A stretch of 64,000 nucleotides of DNA, taken from Schizochytrium sp. CCTCC M209059. Lineage: Eukaryota > Sar > Bigyra > Thraustochytrida > Thraustochytriidae. The notes under the pieces were generated by a model that saw only the letters and a program-made list of their open reading frames with translations, had not been told where the DNA came from and made no database searches. Each line of letters opens with the position of its first letter. Position 1 is the stretch's first letter. A program made the translations under genes and the position numbers. Of the stretch, positions 39,806-48,770 are shown piece after piece. Location of the stretch: NCBI GenBank assembly GCA_000818945.1, contig KN805408.1, forward strand, positions 1 through 64,000. The letters run 5' to 3'.

Positions 39806-41317
39806 ATGGCGGGGATCCTGGCGGGCGCGAAAGCGCTGGCGCGCGGGGCGCTGCGGGTGGCGCGCGGCGACGAGGAGGCGCGTCGCGCGAGCATGGCGCG
39901 CCGAGGCCTGAGCGCCATGGTGAACCAGGCCGACAACAAGCTGCTCAAACCCGTGCGTCTGGTCAGCTCGCGGTCGCTGGCAAAAGCCAGACCCCGCATC
40001 GTCATTGTCGGCAGCGGATGGGGAGGGTACTCCTTTCTCTCGTACATTGACAAGAAAAAGTACGACGTGCAGGTGATCAGTCCATCGAACCACTTTCTCT
40101 TTACGCCGCTGCTGCCGAGCTCCGTCGTTGGCACACTCGAATTCCGCGCCATCCAGGAACCTGTGCGCACCGTGCGTAACCTTGGCGCGTACTACCAGGC
40201 CAAGGCTCTCTCCGTCGACGAGAACACGCGCCAGATTACCTGCAAGGGCATCTTTAGCGGCGACGAGTTCCGGGTCGAGTACGACTTTCTGGTATGTGCT
40301 GCAGGAGCAAAGACGAACACCTTTAACACGCCCGGCATTGCAGATCGCGAAGGCAAGGAAGTCTTCTTTTTGAAACACTTGCACCACGCGCGTCAAATCC
40401 GGAACCGTATCCTCGAGTGCTTTGAGCGTGCCGCCATTCACCTCACCGACGACGCAGAACGTGACCGTCTCCTGACCTTTGTTGTCGTGGGAGGCGGACC
40501 CACCTCGTGCGAGCTTGTTGGCGAGCTCCGCGACTTTATTCGCAATGATGTTGCCAAATGGTACCCCGATCTCCAAGATTACATTTCTATTCATCTCGTC
40601 GAGGCGCAGAGTCGGCTGCTCGGTTCCTTCGACGAGTCGGTGGCAAAGATTGTCGAGAGACGCTTTCGCCGTCGCAATATTCAATTGCATCTCGGCGCCT
40701 CGGTAACCGGTTTCGACCCTGAAACCGGAATTACCAAGCTTTCCGACGGGTCAGGCATCCCGACTGGAATGCTCGTCTGGAGTGCCGGCCTTGAGCAGAC
40801 GCGCTTTGTTCAAGATGGCCTCGACGGTGTCGAGAAAGGCCCTGGCAAGCGCATCATCATCGATGATCATCTCCGTGTTTCTGACCCCGACAACAAATTC
40901 GACAACCGATTCTTTGCCCTTGGTGACTGCGCCATCAACATGGAGACTCCTCTCGCTCCGCTCGCACAGGTTGCAGGTCAGCAAGCAAAGTGGCTCGCCA
41001 AAGCCTTCAACGAGGCGCCTGCTGGCGTTGGTCTCGTCGCTCCGGCCGCCCAGGTCTTCAAACCTGACTCGGATCCTTTTGCCTTCTTCTCGCTGGGTAG
41101 CATGCTTACCTTTGGTGGGTTTCAGGGCGCTGTTGATTTCACCCAGGTTGGCAAGCAAAACGAGGAATCCAACCTTGGTGCCCTCTCTGGGTTTCTCTCT
41201 TTTGCCATGTGGCGCTCAGCTTATCTCCTGCGCCAAAACTCTTGGACCAACCGCATCCTCATTCCCATGTACTGGTTCAAGTCTTTTCTGCTCGGACGCG
41301 ACATCTCCCGCTTCTAA
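39806..41317 (+). CDS. Alternative (type II) NADH dehydrogenase, mitochondrial
   Basis: A 503-residue single-subunit flavoprotein that oxidises NADH and passes electrons to ubiquinone without pumping protons, on the mitochondrial inner membrane. Seen: the FAD-binding GxGxxG in IVIVGSGWGGYSFL (near 67), FLFTPLLPSSVVGTLE, LVCAAGAKTNTFNTPG, the NADH-binding VVVGGGPTSCELVGEL (near 226), LVEAQSRLLGSFDE, GMLVWSAGLEQT and FFALGDCA. The C-terminal WRSAYLLRQNSW and FKSFLLGRDISRF match the membrane-attachment end of fungal/plant NDH-2. No EF-hand insert is visible, so it is not the calcium-binding external form. The ATG at 39806 begins MAGILAGAKALARGALRVARG, a good mitochondrial presequence; the open frame upstream has only a TTG. 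Confidence 0.93.
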   Translation: MAGILAGAKALARGALRVARGDEEARRASMARRGLSAMVNQADNKLLKPVRLVSSRSLAKARPRIVIVGSGWGGYSFLSYIDKKKYDVQVISPSNHFLFTPLLPSSVVGTLEFRAIQEPVRTVRNLGAYYQAKALSVDENTRQITCKGIFSGDEFRVEYDFLVCAAGAKTNTFNTPGIADREGKEVFFLKHLHHARQIRNRILECFERAAIHLTDDAERDRLLTFVVVGGGPTSCELVGELRDFIRNDVAKWYPDLQDYISIHLVEAQSRLLGSFDESVAKIVERRFRRRNIQLHLGASVTGFDPETGITKLSDGSGIPTGMLVWSAGLEQTRFVQDGLDGVEKGPGKRIIIDDHLRVSDPDNKFDNRFFALGDCAINMETPLAPLAQVAGQQAKWLAKAFNEAPAGVGLVAPAAQVFKPDSDPFAFFSLGSMLTFGGFQGAVDFTQVGKQNEESNLGALSGFLSFAMWRSAYLLRQNSWTNRILIPMYWFKSFLLGRDISRF

Positions 41318-41763
41318 GCTAATGACTTGTTTTACGATAATGAAAAGACCTGGTCTGTCTCCTGTCATCTTTTGCGTTCGTTTTCGTTGTGCATGTAGGT
41401 GCGGTAAGGAATCCCTTGTTTGACAACTCGACAAGATCTTCTTCTTCTTCTTCTTCTTCTTCTTCTTCTTCTTCTTCTTTTTTATACTGCAAAAAGAAAA
41501 GGTCACGCAACCTGGTATACAGTACGTGTACGTACACTACAGTACGTATAGGTATGTATAAGTGATTTAGAAAGGAAACCAGGAAAAGCTCTTTATCGAT
41601 TTCGGCCAGTGCTCATCTCCCTTTGTCTTTACCATCACGATATAAACTTCCTCAGTGAACTTCCGCCTAATTTGCCCGAGTTGGCTCGGAGTAAAAGCAG
41701 ATCTACTTCGCGGAACACAGAAAGACAGAAAGACAAACATACAGACGCTTGAAGACCGCACGC
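41318..41763. other. Intergenic, with CTT microsatellite
   Basis: A tandem spacer between two plus-strand genes. It holds (CTT)14 and a following TACGTACAGTACGTA-type alternating stretch near 41520-41555. No other gene was seen. Confidence 0.5.
41438..41479 (+). repeat. (CTT)14 microsatellite
   Basis: Fourteen uninterrupted CTT units, about 120 bases after the NADH dehydrogenase stop, followed by a T-run. Confidence 0.95.
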
Positions 41764-43611
41764 ATGAAGCTCGCGCAAGCGGCTGCTGCGGCTGCTGCAG
41801 CGCTCGCAGCGCTCGCTGACTCGCCGCTCGCAGCCGGCGCAAGCGCAAGCGCAAGCGCAAGCCCATACACAAACGTAGACGGTGTCGCAGGAGTAAAGAA
41901 TGAGGCTTTCCCTGCCGCGTGGAACGTCCCCGAGGTGGACTACTTTGCACTGCTCGAAGAGGATCCAAGCCGCGCCGAGGAAGAGCAACTCCGCAGTATG
42001 CGGCGTGCCTTAGCAGAACATGGTATTGTGGCGATCTCTGGCGTTCCTGGCATTGGTGAGCTCCGCCAAGAGGCATTCTCTCAAGCTACAGACTGTCTCC
42101 CGAACCTCCGAGATAGCGCGCACGTCGAGCTTAATGACGGCACGCAACGTCTCAGCATTGGTGCACGAACCGTTGCGCACGCAATGAAAGACTGGGAAAG
42201 TCCAGCGCTTCTTGCATCCACGCATCCATCCTGCGTCGCCCTTCGCGGCATTGGCCGGAAGCTCCGCCGCGCCGTGCAATTGGCGCAACAAATGTTTCTC
42301 GCGCGCGTCGATCAGGTCTGCCAGACATCGGATAAAAACATTGCTTTCTTCGTTGCTCGAGCGACCAGCTCAAGAGACGATGGCTTCACCTCTGTTCGTG
42401 ACCTCATTGATGCGGGCTCGCAGCTCGAGCATATGCACGTATACAGCCGCTCGCAACAAAAAGGTACCGGCGAAGACGGCGGAACGAGCGCCGCACTTGA
42501 TCTTCACGAAGATGCCGGCCTTTTTATTCTTTTCGTTCCTGCGGTCGATTTCGGCAAATCCACGAGTGCTGCTGATGGCTTTACGCTGGAACTTGCAAGC
42601 GGTGAACGCGTGACTCCGGTCTTTCCACGAGATGGGAACACAATCGTTCTCATGATCGGGGCAGCCTTTGAGCGCCTTGTTAACCCGCGTTCGCGCGTCC
42701 CACTCCGCGCCATGCCGCACGAGCTTCATGTCGCGCATGGCAGCACGCGCGCCTGGTTTGGCAAAATGTTCCTTCCCCCTGCCGATGCGCTCTACACGGC
42801 AGAGAATCAGACATTTGCAAGCGTACACGCTGCGCAAATTGACGCTGTACGGGCACAGCCTGCAAAGACGGCCTCGATGGGCTGCACCGATGTCTTTGCA
42901 TATGCCACGGATCAGTCCAGTGGATGCAAGAATGACGAGCTTTACTGCTGGATGAAGTGCATGCCCAAACCAACGTGCGATACTCACAAGCAGGCCCGCT
43001 GTGTGCATCCGAATGGGGATCCCTGGGATGTGACCACACATTGCACCGAATGTGCGCCGCGCTGCGTTGCCGAGCACCACAACCACACCGTTCAGGGAAA
43101 TGATTTTTGCAATGGTCAAGGAACAGTTATGTTTATGGAGCGCATCGTTGGCTGGGCTGACCAAGACGAGGCATGTGTTGTTCTATTGTTTCAAGTCTTT
43201 ACCCTAGATACGCGCCTCAAATTCGTCGTCGGCATGATCGCAGTCTTCGCCTTTGGGATTGCCACAGAACTTCTTGGCCTTGCGCGTCGTAACGTCGAGA
43301 AACGCGAACGCTCCAAGCCGTATTCCGTCACGGGATCACTCTTGCGGGGATGCATGCATTTCACACAGCTTTCCTTTGCCTATGTCGCCATGCTCTTTGC
43401 CATGACTTACTCGCTGCCCATCATGACATCCATCGTCGCGGGACTCACTACAGGACATGTGCTCTTCAACATGCGTCAGCCCGTGAGTGAGCATATCGAG
43501 CCTTGCTGTGCCGTTACGTGCGACGAGACGGCCTCGACTAGCTCTTCCGAGGCAGGAAACTCGACGACATTGTCGGATCCCCTGCTCACAGAGAACCGTC
43601 ACCAATGCTGA
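41764..43611 (+). CDS. 2OG-Fe(II) oxygenase-like domain fused to Ctr copper transporter
   Basis: A 615-residue protein with two unlike halves. It starts with a signal peptide (MKLAQAAAAAAAALAALA). Residues about 40-350 resemble isopenicillin-N-synthase-like 2-oxoglutarate/iron oxygenases: VPEVDYFALLEED, then LHEDAG with His248/Asp250, a distal His319 and Arg329 ten residues later, the usual HxD...H...R ligand and 2OG pattern. A cysteine-rich linker follows (about 375-455). From about 455 it reads as a Ctr-family copper importer: GTVMFMERIVGW, CVVLLFQVFTL, TM1 FVVGMIAVFAFGIATELLGL, the MxxxM copper gate MLFAM (543-547) in TM2 and GLTTG (560-564), the GxxxG helix-packing motif of TM3. Ctr trimers move Cu(I) across the plasma or vacuole membrane. 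The frame is uninterrupted across the junction. Oxygenase activity is inferred from motifs only. Confidence 0.78.
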   Translation: MKLAQAAAAAAAALAALADSPLAAGASASASASPYTNVDGVAGVKNEAFPAAWNVPEVDYFALLEEDPSRAEEEQLRSMRRALAEHGIVAISGVPGIGELRQEAFSQATDCLPNLRDSAHVELNDGTQRLSIGARTVAHAMKDWESPALLASTHPSCVALRGIGRKLRRAVQLAQQMFLARVDQVCQTSDKNIAFFVARATSSRDDGFTSVRDLIDAGSQLEHMHVYSRSQQKGTGEDGGTSAALDLHEDAGLFILFVPAVDFGKSTSAADGFTLELASGERVTPVFPRDGNTIVLMIGAAFERLVNPRSRVPLRAMPHELHVAHGSTRAWFGKMFLPPADALYTAENQTFASVHAAQIDAVRAQPAKTASMGCTDVFAYATDQSSGCKNDELYCWMKCMPKPTCDTHKQARCVHPNGDPWDVTTHCTECAPRCVAEHHNHTVQGNDFCNGQGTVMFMERIVGWADQDEACVVLLFQVFTLDTRLKFVVGMIAVFAFGIATELLGLARRNVEKRERSKPYSVTGSLLRGCMHFTQLSFAYVAMLFAMTYSLPIMTSIVAGLTTGHVLFNMRQPVSEHIEPCCAVTCDETASTSSSEAGNSTTLSDPLLTENRHQC

Positions 43612-43765
43612 TCGCCACAACACAAAGGCGGCACACACTGTTGGTTGCGAATATTTTTTCTTTCTTTCCTTTTCGGTCTCCGAGTCGATCGATATTGCCA
43701 GCTGCGGCACGATCAGAAGTTTTTCTCTTTGCACAATGCATCTCAACTAAGCGCATATTTCCAAT

Positions 43766-43820
43766 TCTTTCTTCTCTTCTCTTCTCTTTTCTTTTCTTTT
43801 CTTTTCTTTCTTCTTTTTCC
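43766..43820. repeat. Pyrimidine tract, TTCTC/TTTTC units
   Basis: A C/T-only stretch built from TTCTC and then TTTTC units, lying between the convergent copper-transporter fusion and the Tat-like gene. Confidence 0.85.
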
Positions 43821-43871
43821 AGTGCGGCCGTGACAATCTGAGAGTGCGTGCACTGAAGGCGATATACAATT

Positions 43872-44639
43872 TCATCTTCTTGGACCCAACTTTTCCATCT
43901 CCTCGTATGCCTCGATCACCTTTCGATATTCAATACCACGCAAAATAATGTCCGCTCCGCCTTGCATCGCCTCCGTTGTCATTTTCATACCGCCTTGGCC
44001 GCCGGCTGCAGCCTTGCGAAGCGGCGAGGCGAGACGTAAAGGCTCCAGGGAAATAAGTTCCTGAGGAATGGGACTCCTTGATGGCGCACTTTGACCCTGG
44101 CCTCCTCCTCCTGTTGTTGCTGCTGCTGCGGATGATGATGGTGATGATAAGGATGGACTACTCGAGGTATATGGTGCCGAAAACGCGGTGCTCGCTGATG
44201 CCGCAGTTGCAGCTTCCGCTGCTCCCTGAGCATGTTCGCGAAGTGCTGCCGATCCAGGATGGCTCGTCTTAGTAATTTGGGGCCTTTCGCCCTGCTGTTG
44301 GCCTTCACTTTCCTGACCTTGCTGCGCGGCCCTCTTGGCGGCCATCTCGGACATGACGGTCTGCTGAACGGAGTGGACTGGGTTCATGCTCGCGGCCCTA
44401 ATCTCATTTTGCAGCTCCATAAAGTTTTGAAATCCCTCGCGCAGCTCAGGACGCACATTGGAAAGACCTTCCGAGTTGATCGCCTCCATGGCCTGCGCGC
44501 GCACGGTGTTGATGCGCACTACGGACCGTCCAAGCAGCCTGCCCGCGATACGAGCCCCCGCCATCATCTCTTGCCGCCCAAGAAACACGTACGCCATGGT
44601 GCCAATCATAGCCAACTGGCCAAGCGAAAGGTCGAACAT
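43872..44639 (-). CDS. TatA/TatB-like membrane protein (possible mitochondrial Tat component)
   Basis: A 255-residue protein. Its first 55 residues look like a twin-arginine translocase small subunit: MFDLSLGQLAMIGTMAYVFLG is a short N-terminal membrane helix ending in a Leu-Gly hinge, followed by an amphipathic helix ARIAGRLLGRSVVRIN. The MFD opening and AGRxxGR segment are TatB-like; Gln at position 8 is what TatA has, where TatB has Glu. A second helix (LREGFQNFMELQNEIRAA) follows, then a long low-complexity Gln/Ser/Ala tail. Stramenopile mitochondrial genomes often encode TatC, so a nuclear small Tat subunit would make sense, perhaps for Rieske protein insertion. No targeting presequence is evident. 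It could instead be an unrelated single-pass protein. Confidence 0.55.
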   Translation of the reverse strand: MFDLSLGQLAMIGTMAYVFLGRQEMMAGARIAGRLLGRSVVRINTVRAQAMEAINSEGLSNVRPELREGFQNFMELQNEIRAASMNPVHSVQQTVMSEMAAKRAAQQGQESEGQQQGERPQITKTSHPGSAALREHAQGAAEAATAASASTAFSAPYTSSSPSLSSPSSSAAAATTGGGGQGQSAPSRSPIPQELISLEPLRLASPLRKAAAGGQGGMKMTTEAMQGGADIILRGIEYRKVIEAYEEMEKLGPRR

Positions 44640-44941
44640 CTTCGCGGCGGCGAACGCCTTCGGCGCAGCCGCGCCCTCTGCGGGCCTGCGGCTCTATAGC
44701 GGCACGCGCGCGCAACTCCTCGCGCTCCCTTGCGCTCCTTTTGCTTTTGCTCCAAGTCGTGGTCGCGAGCAACCGATTGAAAGCTAGCAGGACACGAAGT
44801 TGAACAGAGCCGCAACCAACGCGACGCACTGCACTGCAGCCTGACGGCAGAGCGCGCACCGTGCGAGGCTCTCGTCTTCTTCGTCTTCTCGGTCTACTAC
44901 AACAGGAACCCTTTCCTCCCTGTCGTTCGTCACGAGCGACG
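44640..44941. promoter_or_regulatory. Divergent promoter region of the Tat-like and fused kinase genes
   Basis: A compact spacer of about 300 bases between two divergent start codons, GC-rich, with no recognised element. Confidence 0.4.
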
Positions 44942-46879
44942 ATGGCGTCCTCGCAAGGCGAGAGCGGCGGCGGTGGCAAAGGCCGGGCATGGACATGGCT
45001 CTGCGCTGAGGCCCACGGAGACCCCACGGCCAAGGCCGTGCGGCTGGATATCCGTCTCTGCGGGCTCAAGGAGAGCGTGAGCGTGGAGAAGGAATTTGCA
45101 GATTGCGTGCTGGACCCAGCGCTGGACCTTGTCGACGCAGTGCGCCGCGATAACACCGAAGATGCCAGAAAGATTGTGGCCTTGGCGGGGCCCCCGGGCG
45201 TCGGCAAGACGCTTCTCACCGCTCTTATTGCGCGCTACTTTGAATCTCAGATGGAAAGCCAAAACGAGGTGGTCGCATTGAGCATGGATGCCTACCACCT
45301 CACTAATGCAGAACTCGACGGTCTACGCCAGCGAAAAGGTCAGCCCGAAACTGTGGATGGTATTGCGCTGGCAAAGGACATGACACGCCTTCGAGAAACT
45401 CCGCGAACAAAGCTAAGCCTTCCTGTATACGATCGCGTCCAGCACGATCCGGTGCAAGACGCGCTCGAAGTCCCGGCGTCTGCCTCTGTAGTCCTCTTAG
45501 AAGGAATCCATCTTATGCTCGATCAAGAGCCCTGGACATCCCTTTCCTTTGATGCCTGGATCCTCCTTTTTGCTGACGAGGATCAAGTCATTTGCCGTAA
45601 CCGGGTCATTGCCCGCAAGGCAGCCAACAAGGTACCGCGCCAGGAAGCTGAGCAGCACTATGAGCATGTCGACGCCCCGAACCATCGCCAGTTCGTCAGT
45701 GATGCTCGAAAGGCGCTCGCTCGCGCGAATCGTCCAGCACTGACGCTCTCTGTAGCTCTATCCACGCGTGCGCCGCCCCTTGCAGAATGGCATGAGACCC
45801 CGACATGTACTTTCGAAGAGGATAAGGCTTGCCTTACTCCTCTTGATCCTGATACTGCCCCCAAACTCGTCATTCTCGGCCCGAACCCAGCCCTGCAAAA
45901 GACGATGGTGTTCACGGAAGGCATCCAGATTGACCAAGTCAATCGAGCTGCGGAGCTCCGGAAATCAGTCGGGGGGAAGGGCCAACAAGCCGCGCGCGCC
46001 GCGACCAATTTTAACGCAGCGCATCAAGGAGGTTGTGCGGCTCGTATAGAGCTTGTTCAAGTCCTTGGCGGCGGAAACGGTCAAGCTGTTGAGAACATGC
46101 TTCACGACAAAGGCGTTCCTATGCGCACTATTGGCGTCGATGCAGAGACAAGGACGTGCCTTACACTTGTTGACAAGACGACGAGTGAGGCAACCGAGCT
46201 TATCGAACCCTCTGGAGAACTTTCAAGCAAGGAATATCAAGAATTTATCGAAGCCATTCGTTCGACGTGTCGGGACGCCGCTGCAGTTGCCATCTGCGGA
46301 ACGGCGCCTCCCGGCGCGGAGTCCATCTACAAGGATGTCGTTGACCAAGCTCCTGCACAGGTTTTTGTTGATGCTTACAAGGGTGTCGAGGATGCACTGC
46401 ACGGGGTTACACTTCTCAAGATTAATGCCACTGAGCTCCGTAAACTTGCAGCCTCCGGTCCGCGCTCGGAGCAAGTCGACTCGCACAGTCTTTTCGCTTG
46501 TGCGCGACGTCTCTTTGCCCGTTTTGCAGGCATTGAATTTATCTGTGTCACAGACGGACCGCACTTGGCCAGCGCCTTTGCGCGCGCACGACCTGATCGA
46601 TACACCGAGTTTCTCATTCCCAAGCTTGATTCGTCCGAGCTTGTCAACCCCATCGGCGCGGGTGACACCGTCCTTGCCGTTACGGCCATTTCGCTCATCC
46701 GAGGTGACGATATCGACACTAGCTTTGCCCGGGGTCTTGCCGCGGGGACTGCTAGTTGCTTGGAACTTGGCGGGGCAGACTTTGCGCCTGATCGTTTGCG
46801 CGACTTCTTTGCGCGGGTTGCCACAGCCCAGGTTCGTGCAGCGGACGCTTCGGACACTACACCGAGCGCATGCACCTAA
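44942..46879 (+). CDS. Bifunctional kinase: FrcK/uridine-kinase-like P-loop domain fused to PfkB sugar kinase
   Basis: A 645-residue two-domain protein. The N-terminal half has Walker A LAGPPGVGKT (near residue 83), LSMDAYHLTNAELDGLRQRKG, LPVYDRVQHDP, VVLLEGIHLML and AWILLFADEDQVICRNRVIARK; this order matches bacterial and plant P-loop kinases of the FrcK/YFH7/pantothenate-uridine kinase group. The C-terminal half begins at about residue 308 as a PfkB (ribokinase-fold) enzyme of the FruK/LacC type: LGPNPALQKTM, the sugar-binding GGKGQQAARA, ICGTAPPG, LKINATELRKLA and NPIGAGDTVLAV with the catalytic Asp. PfkB members of this branch phosphorylate fructose-1-phosphate or tagatose-6-phosphate. 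Joint action on a hexose is inferred. The ATG at 44942 (context ACGATGG) is the first in frame. Confidence 0.82.
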   Translation: MASSQGESGGGGKGRAWTWLCAEAHGDPTAKAVRLDIRLCGLKESVSVEKEFADCVLDPALDLVDAVRRDNTEDARKIVALAGPPGVGKTLLTALIARYFESQMESQNEVVALSMDAYHLTNAELDGLRQRKGQPETVDGIALAKDMTRLRETPRTKLSLPVYDRVQHDPVQDALEVPASASVVLLEGIHLMLDQEPWTSLSFDAWILLFADEDQVICRNRVIARKAANKVPRQEAEQHYEHVDAPNHRQFVSDARKALARANRPALTLSVALSTRAPPLAEWHETPTCTFEEDKACLTPLDPDTAPKLVILGPNPALQKTMVFTEGIQIDQVNRAAELRKSVGGKGQQAARAATNFNAAHQGGCAARIELVQVLGGGNGQAVENMLHDKGVPMRTIGVDAETRTCLTLVDKTTSEATELIEPSGELSSKEYQEFIEAIRSTCRDAAAVAICGTAPPGAESIYKDVVDQAPAQVFVDAYKGVEDALHGVTLLKINATELRKLAASGPRSEQVDSHSLFACARRLFARFAGIEFICVTDGPHLASAFARARPDRYTEFLIPKLDSSELVNPIGAGDTVLAVTAISLIRGDDIDTSFARGLAAGTASCLELGGADFAPDRLRDFFARVATAQVRAADASDTTPSACT

Positions 46880-47397
46880 CAAGTCTCCATTTTTTCGATT
46901 CCTATTGATTCCACGCGCTCTTCAAAAGAAAAAAAGAAAAGAGGTCGATTGACTACGTTGCAAATTTTTATCATCATGACCCCACCTTCGCCGTGGTGTC
47001 AGACATCGACTCCCTGCCTTCCGCGCCAAGGCTTTCTTTCCAAACTCTGAAAATTTGGTCGATAACGTCTTTTCGGAGCACGTCATAGGCAAGGGACCGA
47101 TCGCCCAGTCATCTTCCCTGGAAGGACCCACAAACTTACTACTGTGGGCGAAATGTGGGGTGTTTCGTCCCCAGGAGTCACTTTCTGACTCCAGATGATC
47201 TCCGCGGCGCTTCATCTGGCCTGACCAGGACTGGCCTCGCCTGGCCTAGCCTGGCCTGACCTAGACTGAGCATGAGCATACCTTGCAGCGCGGAGTATGC
47301 CGGTCTTTGAGGCTATTCTTTGCATGAAACGAGAGTTCTGATTTTTTGCTGACCGCAGAACTGCAACGCAAGCGGAAAGCGTTGGCCTTCTCGTTTC
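46880..47397. other. Intergenic upstream of the polyketide synthase
   Basis: No gene was recognised. A CTGGCCT/TGACC-rich degenerate repeat lies at 47217-47270. Confidence 0.5.
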
Positions 47398-47613
47398 CTG
47401 CTGCTGCTACTGCTGCTGCTGCTACTGCTGCTGCTGCTACTGCTGCTGCTGCTGCTGCTACTGCTGCTATTGCTGCTGCTGCTGCTGCTGCTATTGCTGC
47501 TGCTATCGTTGCTGCTACTGTGACTGCTGCTACTGTGACTGCTGCTACTGTGACTGCTGCTGCTACTGCTGCTGCTGCTGCTGCTACTGCTGCTATTGCT
47601 GCTGCTACTGCTG
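47398..47613 (+). repeat. 72-triplet CTG-type repeat just upstream of the PKS start
   Basis: 216 bases in strict triplet phase: CTG is the main unit, with CTA, TTG and a few TGA/TCG variants. It includes a 15-bp sub-repeat CTGCTGCTACTGTGA in the second half. It ends 86 bases before the PKS ATG, so it lies in its promoter or 5' leader. Read in another phase it would encode polyalanine, but that frame has no support as a gene. Confidence 0.95.
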
Positions 47614-47699
47614 GTTGTGGTGGTGCTGATTCTGTCTTATCCGAACCAGGAATTAGTCATCCTCGCAGCTAGCGAAAGTGAAACTGTTTCCCGTGACAG

Positions 47700-48770
47700 A
47701 TGGCATTCGAAAGCTATTCCACGCGGTGCGCTCAAGAACGCGATCTGAGTGCTCTTGAACGGCTCGAGAGTTTCGTAAAGCCAAGCTTTCGCGTCAGTGT
47801 CAAGGAGCTCAAGCGTCGCGTAGCATCGTCCATCGATATCTCTGGTGCGCTCATCCTGGAGATTCCCAATCATCATTCCGCCGCCCGAGCCTCCTCTGCG
47901 TCGCTCTCGTCCGACGACTCGACATCGGCATCGTCGGCGCCAGAGTCGAGATCTTCGCAATCTGAAGACAACGACCAGCTGTCTGCAAGCAGACCTTACG
48001 CCAGTGCTGGCGACACGCTAATTGTAGGCGTCTTGTACTTTGTTCGTGCAAACAAGCGCAAGACCCAGCAATTGCGGTACAATTCTGTGTTTGACCAGGC
48101 TGACCCGGAAGGCGACACTGTCTTTTGGGTACATCTCGTGCTCGACCCGCAAGCACGAGACCTACTCGACTACTTTCATGCGGCTGCACGCACGTACTGC
48201 TTTGACACTCTTGGGGTCAGCAATGTTCGTGCCCTTACCCATTGCAGCGATGTGAGTGAAGGGGCAATTTCCAGTTTGTGGGATCTCGAAGACTACGTTA
48301 CGACAGCCAAGCGCACGGATCGCAACCTGTTCTTGCACTCGAGCCACGGCGCAACCTTCGTTGGTCTAGTGTCGGGCTACAATATGCGCGACACAGTGAA
48401 TGCAGGGTATGCCGTGATTATGCAGTACGATCGGAAACCCGATACCAAGAATGTCGAGTTTGACGTCATGCGCAAGGACGCTACGATTGCTCGCGTGCCA
48501 GTCTCCGTGCTTCGCGACCTCGTATGCGGTGCAATCGGTCTCTCCGACGAGCCTGGTCAAAGGTCTTTTGATGCAGATTGCCCATGGTTTGAGCTAGGAC
48601 TCGATTCTGTCTCGCTCATGGATTTGCACGGAAAGCTCGAGACTGCGTTGAACAAGGAACTCGATGTATCCTTTCTGTTTGCGATCAACACCTTCTCTAA
48701 GCTTGTGCGTGCCGTAGGCGACACAGACGAGAGCAAGGGCGATGAGGCCAGCCAGCATGCAGCGAACCGT
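47700..48770 (+). other. PKS loading module: GNAT-like domain plus ACP1
   Basis: The segment DPQARDLLDYFHAAARTY, then LGVSNVRALTHCSD, and HSSHGATFVGLVSGYNMRD before NAGYAVIMQYD, follows the GNAT-like initiation domains of curacin, pederin and related synthases (VTRC; FHxxHGAxIxxLxxGYRPxD; NxGxGVLIxYD). Thr180 and His213 are 33 residues apart; as I recall, the catalytic Thr and His of CurA are 34 apart. ACP1 follows with GLDSVS (Ser303). Confidence 0.75.

Noticed and set aside
39272..40690. 472-codon minus-strand frame opposite the NADH dehydrogenase
   Set aside because: It lies antisense to a clear gene and its 3' part is built from the pentanucleotide repeat. No domain was recognised.
44446..45219. 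257-codon minus-strand frame across the Tat-like/kinase promoter
   Set aside because: It overlaps the Tat-like gene in another phase and the fused-kinase gene antisense. No motif was seen.
47346..47672. 108-codon polyalanine/threonine frame
   Set aside because: It is a translation of the CTG-type repeat and has no independent support as a protein.
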